A stretch of DNA of 64,000 nt from Axinella damicornis (GCA_963931865.1 OZ007513.1:7176157-7240156); one strand, 5' to 3'; positions 23,055 to 34,050 are shown, counted from the first letter of the stretch. Notes: generated by a model not told the origin, from the sequence alone. Made by a program: numbers and translations.

Positions 23055-23350
23055 TAATATATTGCTGAGGCACTTAAAGAAAGTCTTAGTGATTGGAAGG
23101 TTCCTGAAAGTAAGATTAGTTGTACTACTGTCGATAATGGAGCTAATGTGCATGAGCCTGGCAGATGTCCTTCAGTGGCCTACCTTCACTGCTTTGGTCA
23201 CACCTTCAACCTAGCTGTGAAAGCAGGCCTGGCAGTGACCAGGATTAGTCATGTCCAGGCTAAGTGTACTAGAGTTGTCTCCTTCTTTAGGAAGTCCTCT
23301 AAAGCAAAGTATGTGGTTATTGAAAATAACCACAAAACGAACAGACTTTT
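23055..23350 (+). pseudogene. hAT transposase fragment
   Basis: The blocks LAEALKESLSDWKVPESKIS, CTTVDNGANVHEPGRC, YLHCFGHTFNLAVKAGL, then KCTRVVSFFRKSSKAKYV match the middle of hAT (ZBED-like) transposases. DNGAN holds a conserved catalytic Asp, and CFGHT.NLAV is the next diagnostic motif. The frame changes once at about 23140. The N-terminal BED finger and the C-terminal dimerisation region are missing. The following residues (RLLNTVYQIM) fit only the start of the next expected block. Confidence 0.75.
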
Positions 23351-23719
23351 GAACACCGTCTACCAGATCATGTACAATTTAGTACCACTAGTCCTCCGTC
23401 CAGCAGGCAATCACCAGTATCATAGGTCGCACCGGTGATATTACTACAGAGTGCTTTCAAGTGTTGCTGTTGGATGTGATTGAGGGGGTATGTACATACA
23501 TTGTATGTATGGTCAAGTCCACAAGACTTGTGCAGGGCAGCAGTGGTTGCTGTCAAGGAGATCCCAACACCACACAGTTTAAACCTAACAATCACATACA
23601 CGCGGGTAAAACTTCCGGTAGATGGTTGTTGCTAGCCGGAAATTACAATGGTAACTATTTTCGTAACGCTAACCTCAGATAAGGAGCCCTTTGAAGTGAC
23701 CTGTAATTAAGTTACGTAC

Positions 23720-24151
23720 ATGGATTCCTTGGAGACTACCACAAGTCCCAGCTCCAAGTGCACCGCAGAATACGTACTGGGAAGTTGGGCAGTGTCCTAT
23801 GCTTGTGAAAAGCACAGCAAGATGATCCTGGACCTGAACGTTCCCAATGACAACCCAAACATTCAACCTAAACAATTTGTTATGCTGTCATCAGGAAGTC
23901 CAAATTGGACGGTACAGTCATTCCCTTTAGAAGAACATAGTGATGGTTCATGTAGTGTGCGCAGTCATTTCAACAAGAAAGCAAAGGGGGGGGGGGGAGA
24001 CCATGCAAACGCCAGAACATTCCAAGCTGTCCGAGATCAGTGCTGGAACACATTCGGACAGCTGCTGGCACCCTTCTGCAGAGAACACTTCCCTTCACTT
24101 CCGATCGCTTCTTTGCACCAGTCCCTGGATCCTTCTCCATCTCGGATTTGA
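23720..24151 (+). CDS. Uncharacterised 143-codon ORF
   Basis: The ORF starts at ATG (MDSLETTTSPSSKCTAEY) and ends with TGA. It includes a run of Gly encoded by GGGGGGGGGG at about residue 90. Codon use and composition are plausible for protein (AVSYACEKHSKMILDLNV; FRTFG-like segments), but no family is recognised and no splice context is evident. It lies 0.27 kb upstream of the Myb/SANT-like exon on the same strand. It could be chance or an old exon. Confidence 0.25.
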   Translation: MDSLETTTSPSSKCTAEYVLGSWAVSYACEKHSKMILDLNVPNDNPNIQPKQFVMLSSGSPNWTVQSFPLEEHSDGSCSVRSHFNKKAKGGGGDHANARTFQAVRDQCWNTFGQLLAPFCREHFPSLPIASLHQSLDPSPSRI

Positions 24152-24419
24152 CATGCTCAAGGCGCCAAAATGTCAAAAGCCCCATTTACACCAGACGTCC
24201 GGTTCAGGATCCGGATTAAACTAAACCAGATACGTACATGTAAATGCTCTAATCTGGGTTGGAAACCAGTTTACGTAACCCACATCAGGATGTGGGTTGA
24301 ACCCGAATCGAATCCCAATTAAGCACGAATAGTGTGTGTGTAAACAGCTGGTGTGGTTTAGAAGCAGATTAGAACTAACTACTATAAATTAGTTGAGGTG
24401 AATAGCACTGAATACCATT

Positions 24420-24765
24420 ATGGCTACACCAGCAGCAACCAAACGCAATGCTGCGTGGTCTGACAAGGAAGTTAAAGCCCTCATTACAATCTGGGGAGAG
24501 GGAAATGTGCAGGAGGAACTGGATGGAGCTGTAAGGAGCAAAATAGTGTTTCAGAACATTGCAAAGAAGATGGTAGAACAGGGCTACAAAAGAGACGGCG
24601 AGCAATGCAGAACAAAAACAAAATATTGAAGAAACAGTACAGGGCAGTGAAGGACCACAACGGGAAACTGGGAGGGGGAGGAAAATGTGCAAGAGATTTG
24701 GATAACATTCTGGGACATCGACCAGCCTCAGCCCCAATGGTTTTGCTTGACACTGGGACCAGCAG
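24420..24765 (+). pseudogene. Myb/SANT-like DNA-binding exon, interrupted
   Basis: The ATG at 24420 opens MATPAATKRNAAWSDKEVKA, LITIWGEGNVQEELDG, KIVFQNIAKKMVEQGYKRD and EQCRTK, a trihelix-type Myb/SANT-like domain with the usual W..KEV..LI..WG...VQ..L and G..R...QCR.K signatures. After a one-base frame change it continues as KKQYRAVKDHNGKLGGGG, DLDNILGHRPASAPMVLLDT, the normal next block of this family. It is then cut by the insertion starting at 24766. Such domains occur in host regulators and as accessory proteins of Harbinger transposons. Other pieces lie at 27805-27900 and 28.7-29.3 kb. Confidence 0.7.
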
Positions 24766-27700
24766 TACCCATATAGAAATGCCAAGCTTGTTACAACCTG
24801 GTGGCAAGGTTGTGACAAGGTCACCAGCCTTGTGACAACCTTGTACTTGGTCCAAACAAGCTTGTGACAACCTTGTACTGTTAACTCCCCTACCTTGTAA
24901 CAACCTTGTATGATTTCAACAAGCTTGTGACAACCTGGTACTGTTAACTCCCTACCTTGTAACAACCTTGCATGATTTCAACAAGCTTGTGACAACCTTG
25001 TACTGTTAACTCCCTACCTTGTAACAACCTTGCATGATTTCAACAAGCTTGTGACAACCTTGAAAGATTGCCACTTTGGTGAACAACCTTGTGACATCCT
25101 GGTATACACCAATACTGTAATCTAACCTACCTTGCAACAAGCTTGTGCGATTTCCACCTAGCTAGCTAGCTTGAAGAACATGGTTGTGACTCCTCCTTTT
25201 ATACTGCATTCAACACATAGCTACCTTATAGCTAGCAACCTTATGTTTATTTTCCAACTCAAAAAGCCATAGATGACATGTACATGCATGTAAACACATC
25301 TTGAGTTAGAAGCTGCTATATCCAGCTTCTAACTCAGGGTGTGCATCCATGTACTTTGTGGCTTTTGCGCTGCACAAGAGCCACAACAACCTTCATGACA
25401 CATTTGTCAGCACCTGGAGCATGCATGTTCCATCACCGTGATGTACATGGTTACCAGTAGCATGCTTCCGATAACTGTACTGGAACCTGCATAGACTGGA
25501 ATATGCATGCATCAGTGGAACTAGCTTTATACCCAGACCTTCTTACCCCAGCATTTGTCACTTGCGGCACTAACATGCACGGGGAAGGACTGGTAGCTAA
25601 AACTTGTCATGTGCAGTGACATACGTACATGCACATTGGATTTGGGTGGACGTGTGGCCTGAGGAACTCCGGAGTGCCACCAGTCGCAGCCATGGGCCAC
25701 TAAGTGGTCAACATCAGGCAGTGTTGGTTACGTTTCTTGAGTTCAGAAAGCTGACCGAGAGCTGTACAGAAAGAATGTGCAACTCCTCCAATGTACAGGT
25801 ATGTCACGTGCGTGGCTAGTTTACCAGGCCTTCCCCCGTGCTAGTACTGCAAGCGACAAACGGTGGGGTGAGAAGGCATGCAACTGGAACATCCATGCAT
25901 GGAAAATAATTCTGTGGAATGAATCCTGCACATAACGCGTTGCATGTACACTACTTAGTTACTTGGTTGCTAATGTAAACTATGTTTTGATGTCATGTAC
26001 CTCCCAATTTTGGTTGCTAATGTAAACTAATTAATCTTTGTTTGACGTCATATTCACCAATTTGGTTGCTAATGTAAACTGTTTTCAGAGCTTCTCGTTC
26101 GAGCTTGTTTGATTAGCTAGCTAGCCAGAGTCAGAGTTCGCTACCGGTTGTGGAAACAAAGCGTGCCATCATCATGCCCTACCTTGACCTGGAAACCCAG
26201 TAGCATCAACAGGAAACACTACTGGACAGCTGGTGTTCACATGGACCATAATTTGGTGCAGACAGAACTTGGGGACTGCAGCATCCTCTCCTAACTCGGG
26301 GATTATCGCGGGTAAGTCTAGACTATAATGTACAAACTGGGGCAAGTACGAAGAACGGCTCCTTATGGTTGAACTAAGGCACTGAGGGGCCGGTCCTCGT
26401 ACACATGTACATAATTTCCCCTTGTGTGTACCGTGACCGCAAGGCACTGAACTGTCTTGATATTTATGAAGCCTGAGAGCCTCTGCACCTAGTACTTACG
26501 TTAGTGTTGTGCTTATAGACGAGTTAGCACGCTTGCCACTTCGACCGTATGCTTTCAAGCATTGAAAGAAGAGTGTGGCCAGCAAGTTGGTTTTGCGATC
26601 AACAACCAAGTTGGTTCACTCCACTCTGCCATTGAGTCTTAGAATGTTGAGTCTTAGAATAATTGGGGGTCTTCAAGACCAACCGCTTTTATTATTAGGC
26701 AGGCCCCTACCAATCCCGAGACCAGATATATTGTGTGTTCTGCTATTAGGCAACTAAGCTTTGCCTTGGCCACGGCATCAATTGGTGTCAAGTAGCTTCG
26801 CTCGCCTACTTCCCCCTCGTTCACTTAGGTGAGTACTCCTGGCTTCATCGGATGGTGAGTCATGGGCAGCTCAAGCCTATTGCTACACATTTTCATTTGG
26901 CGTATGTACCTTGTGCTTCAGAAAGTTTCACTTGGCTATGCTTTGCTCGTTGTTGCAATCCTCGCCCCAAGCAACTAATAATTATGTCATTTCTGCGTGC
27001 AATGTGTTAGATGTTCTATGTTACTCGTTTTACTACAATCTTTCAGGGGCAGTACATAGATACTCTATTAGAGCTGTTTAATGATCGTACGTATAACACT
27101 TTTCTTCCTACAGATGAGCCCCTCATACCCAGACAGGAAAAATAATCAGTCCCTTCCCTCCCTCCCGTGTGATGACACAAGTGGTCACAATCGTCACATG
27201 CTGGGAACTGAAAAATCTGGTATGCGAGACTGTCAAGCAGTAGCAGCCTGATCATTGTAAAGCCATTATTTATATCACTCATCATCGTAGATGTACTAGC
27301 TTTGTAATTCACTGGAACTGTTTTATCACTCATTACCCCAGGACTTATTTAGTTATGTATTGCATTTATTTTTATGTATGCAATGTTCAATGATGTTGGC
27401 CAGGTTGTTACAACCAGATGTCCTGCTTGTTACAGTTTCAATTCCAAGGTTGTTGCATGGTTGTTACAACCTCCTTTCACAACCTTGTCACAAGGTTGTT
27501 ACAACCAAATACCCTGCTTGTTACAGTTTCAATTCCAAGGTTGTTTCACCCTGGGTACAAGGTTGTTGCATGGTTGTTACAACCTCCTTTCACAACCTTG
27601 TTGCTAGCTTGTCACAAGGTTGTTACAACCAAATACCCTGCTTGTTACAGTTTCAATTCCAAGGTTGTTTCACCCTGGGTACAAGGTTGTTGCATGGTTG

Positions 27701-27796
27701 TTACAACCTACTTTCACAAGCTTGTTGCAAGGTTGTTACTACCTTGTGACAAGGTTGTTGCATGGTGGTTTCAACCTTGGCATTTCTATATGGGTA
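24766..27796. mobile_element. 3-kb TIR insertion with repeat-rich ends
   Basis: The termini TACCCATATAGAAATGCCA and TGGCATTTCTATATGGGTA are exact inverted repeats. Inside each end lies a region built of CAACCTTGT.ACAA-type units (24785-25130) and, inverted, GGTTGTTACAACC-type units (27395-27780), so the inverted ends reach several hundred bp. The flanks ACCAGCAG and CACAGCAG agree at 6 of 8 positions, which could be an old 8-bp target duplication. The insertion splits the Myb/SANT-like gene. No transposase was recognised in the 2.2 kb interior, so it is probably a non-autonomous element or a foldback-type element. Confidence 0.65.
25963..26080. repeat. Threefold spaced repeat TTGGTTGCTAATGTAAACT
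   Basis: The 19-bp motif occurs three times at about 51-bp spacing, each followed by a related TTTGA.GTCAT block. It is in the interior of the 3-kb insertion. Confidence 0.75.
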
Positions 27797-27804
27797 CACA
27801 GCAG

Positions 27805-27909
27805 CCGATTTGCAGGAGAGTCCTGAGGAAGAAGCCAATGGTAATCAACCCATTGCACCCTGTAGCAGCCAAATGAGCCTGGAGGATACCCATAAGCTTA
27901 GGCGTTAAT
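27805..27909 (+). pseudogene. Continuation of the Myb/SANT-like gene after the insertion
   Basis: Directly after the insertion the plus strand reads ADLQESPEEEANGNQPIAPC and MSLEDTHKLRR to a TAA. This acidic linker suits the segment after the Myb/SANT-like domain. It supports the view that the element at 24766-27796 entered the gene. Confidence 0.45.
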
Positions 27910-27964
27910 ACTTTGTAAATGTTCTTCTGCTTCTTTAAGCTGTTTGCTGTAGTAGGTAATGTCA

Positions 27965-28276
27965 CTAGGGCTGAACAATAACGGAATTTCTATCAGATTA
28001 CAGTGGATTGCACTTTCGTTCGAACATTGAGTATTCCGTGGATTTTCACGGAGACCATGTTCTGCAAATGTGCTACTTATGCAGAATGCTGCGTAGCTTC
28101 TGGATTCCAGCATTTTCCGGGCCGTGTCATTTCCATGAAGCTCCACCCACAGGAAGTTTTTGGCACTAATGCAGCGTTAGCGCTATAGCACTCATTGAAA
28201 CAAGAATCCTAAACGAATGTGAACTTCTACTTGTGCAGCGCATGCGGGCATGGTTAGAATAATTGCTCAGCCCTAG
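27965..28276. mobile_element. hAT-type MITE, CTAGGGCTGA ends
   Basis: The left end CTAGGGCTGAACAATAA and right end AATTGCTCAGCCCTAG are inverted and have the TAGGGCTG..C form usual for hAT MITEs. The flanking 8-mers do not match, so the insertion is old or the ends are slightly misplaced. Confidence 0.6.
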
Positions 28277-28690
28277 ATGATACGTACATAGTACATCATC
28301 TAAATTGATTACATAACCTTGTAATTTTAGATGCAGTAATGTATTGCTCTGTGCTGTACTCTCCAGGGGGGGTGGGACTAGGTCCGTGCGCATGTGGTAC
28401 AATCAACATTCCATAGGTATAGTGCACAATGATATACAAGAAGTATGCGGAACTAGCAGACTAGTAACAGCTCTAGCATGATGTTTCGCTTGGGTTTGAT
28501 CGCTTTATTGACTGATTCTAAACACTTGAGTGCAGTTGGCAAGTCTGCATTCGCTGATTTCTTGGTGAGTCTGCATGGTCATTTACATAACTGCTAAGAA
28601 CTGGCACTGTCACGTAGTAGTGTATAGTGGCTGATACGCAGTTCGCTCACAGTCTTAAGAGGTTACCCTTCAGAATGCATTGAAAGTGCA

Positions 28691-28910
28691 ATGCAGCCTT
28701 CTCCCACAGAGAAAAGCAGTAGAATGACTTTGCATTACGTCATACAAAATGACAGTGCACGTGATCATGTCCTACCCCCTTGGTGCTCTCCCATGCATGA
28801 GCTAATTGACAGTGGGTTTGTTCACAGATGGAGAGGATATTCACCTGTAGATAGCGTACTTGTTCCAGACCCAGCCAGCAGCAAGAACTCTGCAGGGGGT
28901 GAAACAGGTA
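28691..28910 (+). other. Possible exon of the Myb/SANT-like gene
   Basis: A frame ending DSVLVPDPASSKNSAGGETG meets a donor ACAG|GTACGT near 28908. Ser/Gly-rich linkers of this kind precede the Lys-rich segment in Myb/SANT-like proteins. The 5' border is not defined. Confidence 0.3.
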
Positions 28911-29048
28911 CGTGCATTCACCTTTGGCCTTGGCCAGTGATATTCATTTCCTGGAAATTTTAGGAATCTACTACAAAGTGAACTTTATTTAAACCCTGCT
29001 ATGAACAGTTTACTCATCCTCCTTACACACACACTCTCAATGATTATA

Positions 29049-29323
29049 GATAATCCACCCAGCAAGAAACGGAAGGTTGAGAAGAAAAGGCCATGGAGAA
29101 GACAACTGAGGCTTTTCAGAAGGAAGCAGAGGAGAGGTTTGAGAGGAGGGAAGAAGAACATTGGAAGAGGGACACTGAGTTAGAAGAGAAGAGAAGGCAA
29201 GAAGATAGAGAACACAAAATGAGGATGATGCAAATGTTGGGGCAGATGTTTCAGGGATGCAGCTATCACAACTACGCACCCAATACGCGATCACAATATA
29301 ACTATGAAGATTCAGATTACTAG
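29049..29323 (+). pseudogene. C-terminal coiled-coil of the Myb/SANT-like protein
   Basis: After a GATTATAG acceptor the frame reads DNPPSKKRKVEKKR, an NLS-like basic segment. It shifts by one at 29090 and continues as MEKTTEAFQKEAEERFERRE, ELEEKRRQEDREHKMRMMQM and LGQMFQG to TAG. The charged helix followed by MMQMLGQ is the usual C-terminus of this Myb/SANT-like family, probably a coiled-coil. With the frameshifts in both end exons and the 3-kb insertion, the locus is a pseudogene. Confidence 0.6.
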
Positions 29324-30340
29324 ATGGCCTGGCTATGAAAGCAGACTTGACTCTCCCATGGAACAAATTGAGATCAATGAGAACGTATACAATCTAATAG
29401 CTAGCTCACAAACGTTTACAAGTAACTCACAATGTCCATGCACTTCTGGTAGATGAAGGTGTGGGGTGTAGAAATTGAAAGCGAGCGAATGGTCTGTCAC
29501 TCCCTGCTGACCAATGAGAGGCAGCACCTTTTTCCTTCGCCCAGAAGAGAGGAGAGGAGGAGATACGATCAGCTCCGATAGCCTACGCTCCACATGTGGC
29601 GGTCAAGATTGTGGAACTGTTGGATCAGAATGACAGGTATTTTAGCATCTACGACAATATGTAAGTCATTGATGACTATACACATCCATTTCAGCACTGG
29701 GAGGCTCACCTGGCATGAGGGGTTGACTCCCTCCGATGAAGCGTGGAGAAAGCTTGGTGGGGATTAGGGAGGTTCTTTCAAGATGAGTTTTCAGATACTG
29801 AACACCCCTCTCCCAATTCCAAGCAGAACGTGTGTTCTCCATGTTTGAGGCAGCTGACACTCTGACGAACCTTCATGTGGGCCTTGACAGGTACACAGAT
29901 CAAGTGGCAGAGCTGCAAACCCTGTGTTGGAAGAAAGGTGTATTCAAAAGAAATCATGACACACTTTACTCTGAAACTAGTTTCACTAGGGAGAAGTCTC
30001 TTAAGTCTTCCTATCGGGAGACTATATATGAATTCCTCTGTCGGTGCTTGTCCGGAGCAAGCGGTAGGTTGGAAATAGTTGCTATGGAAATATAAACTAT
30101 ACTGACTTGCTTATAGGTCACCACTGCTGCCTGTGGTCTGACATTAAGAGTGCAGATCTGAAGTGCGCAAATACAACCCATCCAAGAAATAACTTGAGTC
30201 ATTGGAAAGAGATCATGGCAGCTTCATGAGCACAGGCAAGGGTGATTTGAGGAAGGTCAAAGAGCACAATAATGTCATTGGGAAGGCATTATTTAACATC
30301 CCCCTGAGCCAGGTATGAGACAATACTTAACCGAATACAA
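29324..30340. other. No recognised gene
   Basis: Open frames at 29830-30095 (plus) read FEAADTLTNLHVGLDRYTDQ and QVAELQTLCWKKGVF, which look protein-like, but no borders or family were identified. The rest shows nothing clear. Confidence 0.3.
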
Positions 30341-30344
30341 GCTT

Positions 30345-30735
30345 ATAAAAAAAATCTTTCAAATTCTCTCTAAATCTCAAAAACGGGTGGCAAATAAGCC
30401 TTTATGACAACTTACTGAAGACATGACAACTTACTGAAGACTCCCAGTGTCGTGAATAACTGTCGCGAATGTACCGCACCAAAAAGTCTTCTTTTTCTTC
30501 TTCTTCTTTTCTTCAGATGGGCTAGTTCAAATTTGGCTGACTCCCTCACGACGGTGTTTGCACAAAACAGCAGCCTTTTACACTGAGCAGTGCTGCACTG
30601 ACTGATGGGGTCGTGCAGCACGACCCCATCACTTTTTGGCAACCAAATTCGAAGTCTCATGTGGTACTTGAAACCGCCCACTCAATAACTACGGCTTCAT
30701 GTGCGACACCATTTTCAAATTTATACACATGCGCA
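30345..30735 (-). repeat. Dispersed repeat with purine/pyrimidine tract, copy 1
   Basis: It matches the reverse complement of 40550-40935: shared blocks are the CCCACTCAATAACTA/TAGTTATTGAGTGGG block, GCACTGCTC..., TTTTTGGCAACC, a TTCTTCTTT tract and AAGCCT.TA...AAAC.G.TG. The two copies are in opposite orientation 10 kb apart. It is a non-coding, probably mobile family. Confidence 0.65.
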
Positions 30736-31078
30736 AAAGGAGTCATGTGATAGCTTTTTGACAGCTGCAGTGTTGCACTGCTGAACTGTTCGAATTCTGT
30801 TCATCTTGAACGGTCTGAACGTTTGGACTTCTGTGTCAATTCTTCTGCTGTTCCATGGAAGGTTGAACGTTTCTGCGAACGGTTCGACTTCTGTTGACTG
30901 TTGGAATTCTGTTCAGTTGCAGTTGAGCATTCTCTGAACGTTTGGACTTCTGTGCTGTGGAAGGCTGAACTATGTGCGAACGATTCTTCTGATGATTCTT
31001 CTGATCCACCTCCCCAAAACCTTCCACCACTGGTACCTCCTAACCCCTATCAACACCTACAGAGCAATCAAGATGCCC

Positions 31079-31097
31079 CCCCCCCCCCCCCCCCCCT
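31079..31097. repeat. C homopolymer
   Basis: A run of about 19 C directly upstream of the minisatellite. Confidence 0.85.
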
Positions 31098-31179
31098 CTC
31101 ATCAGGACAACGATGCCCCACTGGTACCCCCTATGCACCAGCTGCAGCAAGGGAATGAGGATCCCCCACCAAGGCCCCC

Positions 31180-31705
31180 ACCACCTCAGCAGTGGGATGA
31201 AAATCCCCCACCCAGGCCCCATCGCCTCAGCAGTGGGATGAAAATCCCCCACCCAGGCCCCATCGCCTCAGCAGTGGGATGAAAATCCCCCACCCAGGCC
31301 CCATCGCCTCAGCAGTAGGATGAAAATCCCCCACCCAGGCAACATCGCCTCAGCAGTGGGATGAAAATCCCCCACCAAGGCCCCCCACCACCTCAGCAGT
31401 GGTACGAAAATCCCCCACCCAGGCCACATCGCCTCAGCAGTGGGATGAAAATCCCCCACCAAGGCCCCCCACCACCTCAGCAGTGGTACGAAAATCCCCC
31501 ACCCAGGCCCCATCGCCTCAGCAGTAGGATGAAAATCCCCCACCCAGGCAACATCGCCTCAGCAGTGGGATGAAAATCCCCCAACAAGGCCCCCCACCAC
31601 CTCAGCAGTGGTACGAAAATCCCCCACCCAGGCCACATCGCCTCAGCAGTGGGATGAAAATCTCCCACCAAGGCCCCATCGCCTCAGCAGTGGGATGAAA
31701 ATCAC
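31180..31705. repeat. 41-44 bp minisatellite, about 12-13 copies
   Basis: The unit CAGCAGTGGGATGAAAATCC + CCCACCCAGGCCCCATCGCCT (41 bp) alternates with a 44-bp variant containing CCAAGGCCCCCCACCACC. The variants are arranged in a higher-order pattern (two 41-bp, one 44-bp, and so on). Both strands show long Pro- or Trp/Gly-rich open frames that are by-products, since most units shift frame. Confidence 0.85.
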
Positions 31706-32058
31706 CACCCTCCGCCTGCCCCAGATCAGCGGAAAGGAAGGCCTCCAAGGTAAGCTTATAGCTATACTATGGGATATAGTGTCTACTGAATAATCATAAT
31801 GATAAGGATAGCTTTGACCTCATCCTTATATATACCTTTCGGTCTTAATCTGAAGATGGTGGCATCAAAGGAGAGGCAGGGGAAGGGGCAGGGGAGGGGA
31901 CAGGCCCTCCCCTTATCCTCACCATAACCTACGTAATAACCACTACACTGTTCATATAATGATGCACTCTTTTACCTCCACAGATTAAAAACTGTCGTGT
32001 GGTAATCCACAACCACAATTAATTGCTTGCTAATAGTTTCTTTAATTATATTGAATGA
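31706..32058. other. Spacer between the minisatellite and the LINE fragment
   Basis: It contains a G/A-rich tract near 31870-31910 and an 11-bp copy of the direct repeat at 32051-32061. No gene is seen. Confidence 0.4.
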
Positions 32059-32934
32059 AATAGGCTGCATGATACTCCCTATCCCACCACTGCTGTTGCC
32101 CTTTTCCTCTGGAGTCAGGGGCATAATGGGCCACCACCACCTGCCCAAACATGTTCCCGACAAAAGGCCTGGGATAACCCCTGGGTGCTTGCTGCCTATG
32201 AGAACCTTCTGGACGCAGCTCCTGATGCCTGTTCACGTTCTCGCCTCCTGGCCGCGGCCAGAAAGGAATCTGGAGCTTGGCTGCATGCATTCCCAATGTC
32301 AGCCTTGGGACTTTGCATGGACGATGAAGTTATTCAAATAGCTATGGGGCTCCGACTAGGAGTCACCCTCTGCCAGCCCCACCAGTGCCGTCAATGCAGA
32401 GCTCATGTTGACCATCTAGTAACTCACGGCCTCTGCTGCCACAAGAGTCAGGGCCGCCATCCCCGCCATGCAGCCATCAACGAGCTGATCAAGAGATCTT
32501 TAGCATCAGCAAAAATTCCCTCACATCTTGAGCCTACAGGCATTTCCCGATCTGATGGCAAACGGCCAGATGGTGCCACAATTGTACCATGGAGAAATGG
32601 ACGAGTCATGGTATGGGACGCCACTTGCCCAGATACATTTGCCCCCTCCCACATCTCACTGGCAACCAGTGAAGCAGGCGCTGTGGCTGATGAGGCAGAA
32701 CGGAAGAAGAAGCTGAAGTACTCATCTTTGCTGGCCACTCATCATTTCATCCCCATTGCGATCGAGACATCTGGTGTTTTTGGCCCAGGGGCCACCTCAT
32801 TCTTTAAGGAACTGGCCCGTCGCATTAAAATCGAAACCGGAGAGCCCCGCTCATTTCACTTTCTTGTACAGAGGATTGCTGTGGCAATCCAGCGTGGAAA
32901 CGCCGCGGCGGTCCTTAGTACCATGCCCAACTGA
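32059..32934 (+). CDS. 5'-truncated LINE ORF2, C-terminal nuclease-like module
   Basis: An undisturbed frame of 291 codons without a proper Met start runs to TGA at 32934. The blocks are QKAWDNPWVLAAYENLL, SRLLAAARKESGAWLHAFPM, CMDDEVIQIAMGLRLGVTL, a CCHC-like knuckle C..C...(VDHLVTHGL)CC, HAAINELIKRSLASAKIPSH, GKRPDGATIVPWRNGRVMVW followed by DATCPDT, EAERKKKLKYSSLLATHHFI and RIAVAIQRGNAA. This is the region after reverse transcriptase in LINE-like elements of sponges and cnidarians. RPDG..(13-15)..WD.T resembles the PD-(D/E)xK nuclease of R2-type LINEs (inference). It is the least damaged TE protein here and looks recently inserted. An AATAAA lies at 33009. Confidence 0.7.
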   Translation, partial: NRLHDTPYPTTAVALFLWSQGHNGPPPPAQTCSRQKAWDNPWVLAAYENLLDAAPDACSRSRLLAAARKESGAWLHAFPMSALGLCMDDEVIQIAMGLRLGVTLCQPHQCRQCRAHVDHLVTHGLCCHKSQGRHPRHAAINELIKRSLASAKIPSHLEPTGISRSDGKRPDGATIVPWRNGRVMVWDATCPDTFAPSHISLATSEAGAVADEAERKKKLKYSSLLATHHFIPIAIETSGVFGPGATSFFKELARRIKIETGEPRSFHFLVQRIAVAIQRGNAAAVLSTMPN

Positions 32935-33459
32935 ACAGTTTCTTTTGTATTATATTTCATCATTTCTGTACAGTAGTGTGTTTATTTATTTTATTTTGAA
33001 TGAAATTAATAAAACTGAACTTCATCAGCTCTTCCACCTGGAGACCACCACCTCCACACACCACTGCTGGACTCAACACATGCCTGGCTGTTGACTTCTT
33101 GCATGCGCCAGGGTTCTAAAAAAAAGTCACATAAACAAGGAATAAAAAACCATAAAAAATGCATGGAGATGTAGGGACCTGAGAGCTACGTATGTAATTT
33201 CACCACACTTTGAACAGCTTAGGCAGCAAAAGTGGCTGACATGTACCTATGTGGCCAACAATAGCTAATTAGCACTGAAGCCACAGGCAGGCATGAATTT
33301 GGAGATTTAGACAACATGCACCATCTGCCAGTGAAATGATTGGAATTGCGCCACCTTCAAAATAGAAGATTAAAATTGATTTTATGGCAGAAATCAATCT
33401 TCCCTCGAATTCCTCATCGTTGAAGGATCCAAAATGTACACCACTGACAACGATTGAGC

Positions 33460-33596
33460 TCCACCTCTGACCACCACAACTGGCCTCCACCTCTGACCTC
33501 CACAACATGACCTCCACCTCTGACCTCCACAACTGACCTCCACCTCTGACCTCCACCTCTGACCTCCACAACTGACCTCCACCGCTGACCTTATCG
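33460..33596. repeat. GACCTCCACCTCT tandem array
   Basis: About eleven irregular 12-13 bp units (CTGACCTCCACC / TGACCTCCACAAC) form a short array. The minus strand reads as a repetitive E/V/G/R/W peptide without support as a protein. Confidence 0.8.
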
Positions 33597-34050
33597 GCCG
33601 ACTTTGTTCAGATAGCAGAACTTCACACACCTATGCTGAGACATCTCATGGCCATTTCAGCTTATGACAGCCTACAGCATCACAACCTCCTGCACCACCC
33701 ACTGTGTGTATTCAACACAACAAATTCCTTATTCAAGGAATGTGACTAAAAACAAATTCCTATTCAAGAATGCCATACGAAATTATGGTATGACAGAAGT
33801 TTGAGTTGCTTTGGAAAGTAGCTGAAAGCTGGGAGTAGGTTTAGTGCAGTGACCAAACCATCATGAACGTGTGCAAAGTGAAGTGTTGGAGATCCACCCC
33901 CTTGACAACCCACCTTGAGCATAGTTCTATGCGCTATTATAGCCTTTTACAGCAATCATAATAAAATTACATCCGTGTGGTTTAGCCGTCCATCATGTAA
34001 TCAGCGCCACGTGTAGTTATAATAGTATTACATTGTAGCTAGACAAGAGA
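33597..34050. other. No recognised gene
   Basis: Only a partial short repeat (ACAAATTCCTTATTCAAGAAT) at 33720-33770 is seen. Confidence 0.4.

Noticed and set aside
27360..27876. Several overlapping plus-strand ORFs with CYNLLSQ/GCCMVVTT-like repeats
   Set aside because: They arise from GGTTGTTACAACC subrepeats at the end of the 3-kb insertion.
31040..31671. Long Trp/Gly-rich and Pro-rich ORFs on both strands
   Set aside because: They come from the minisatellite and poly-C run. Unit lengths of 41 bp shift frame, and no conserved protein is seen.
33269..33630. Repetitive E/V/G/R/W protein on the minus strand
   Set aside because: It is a translation of the GACCTCCACC array.
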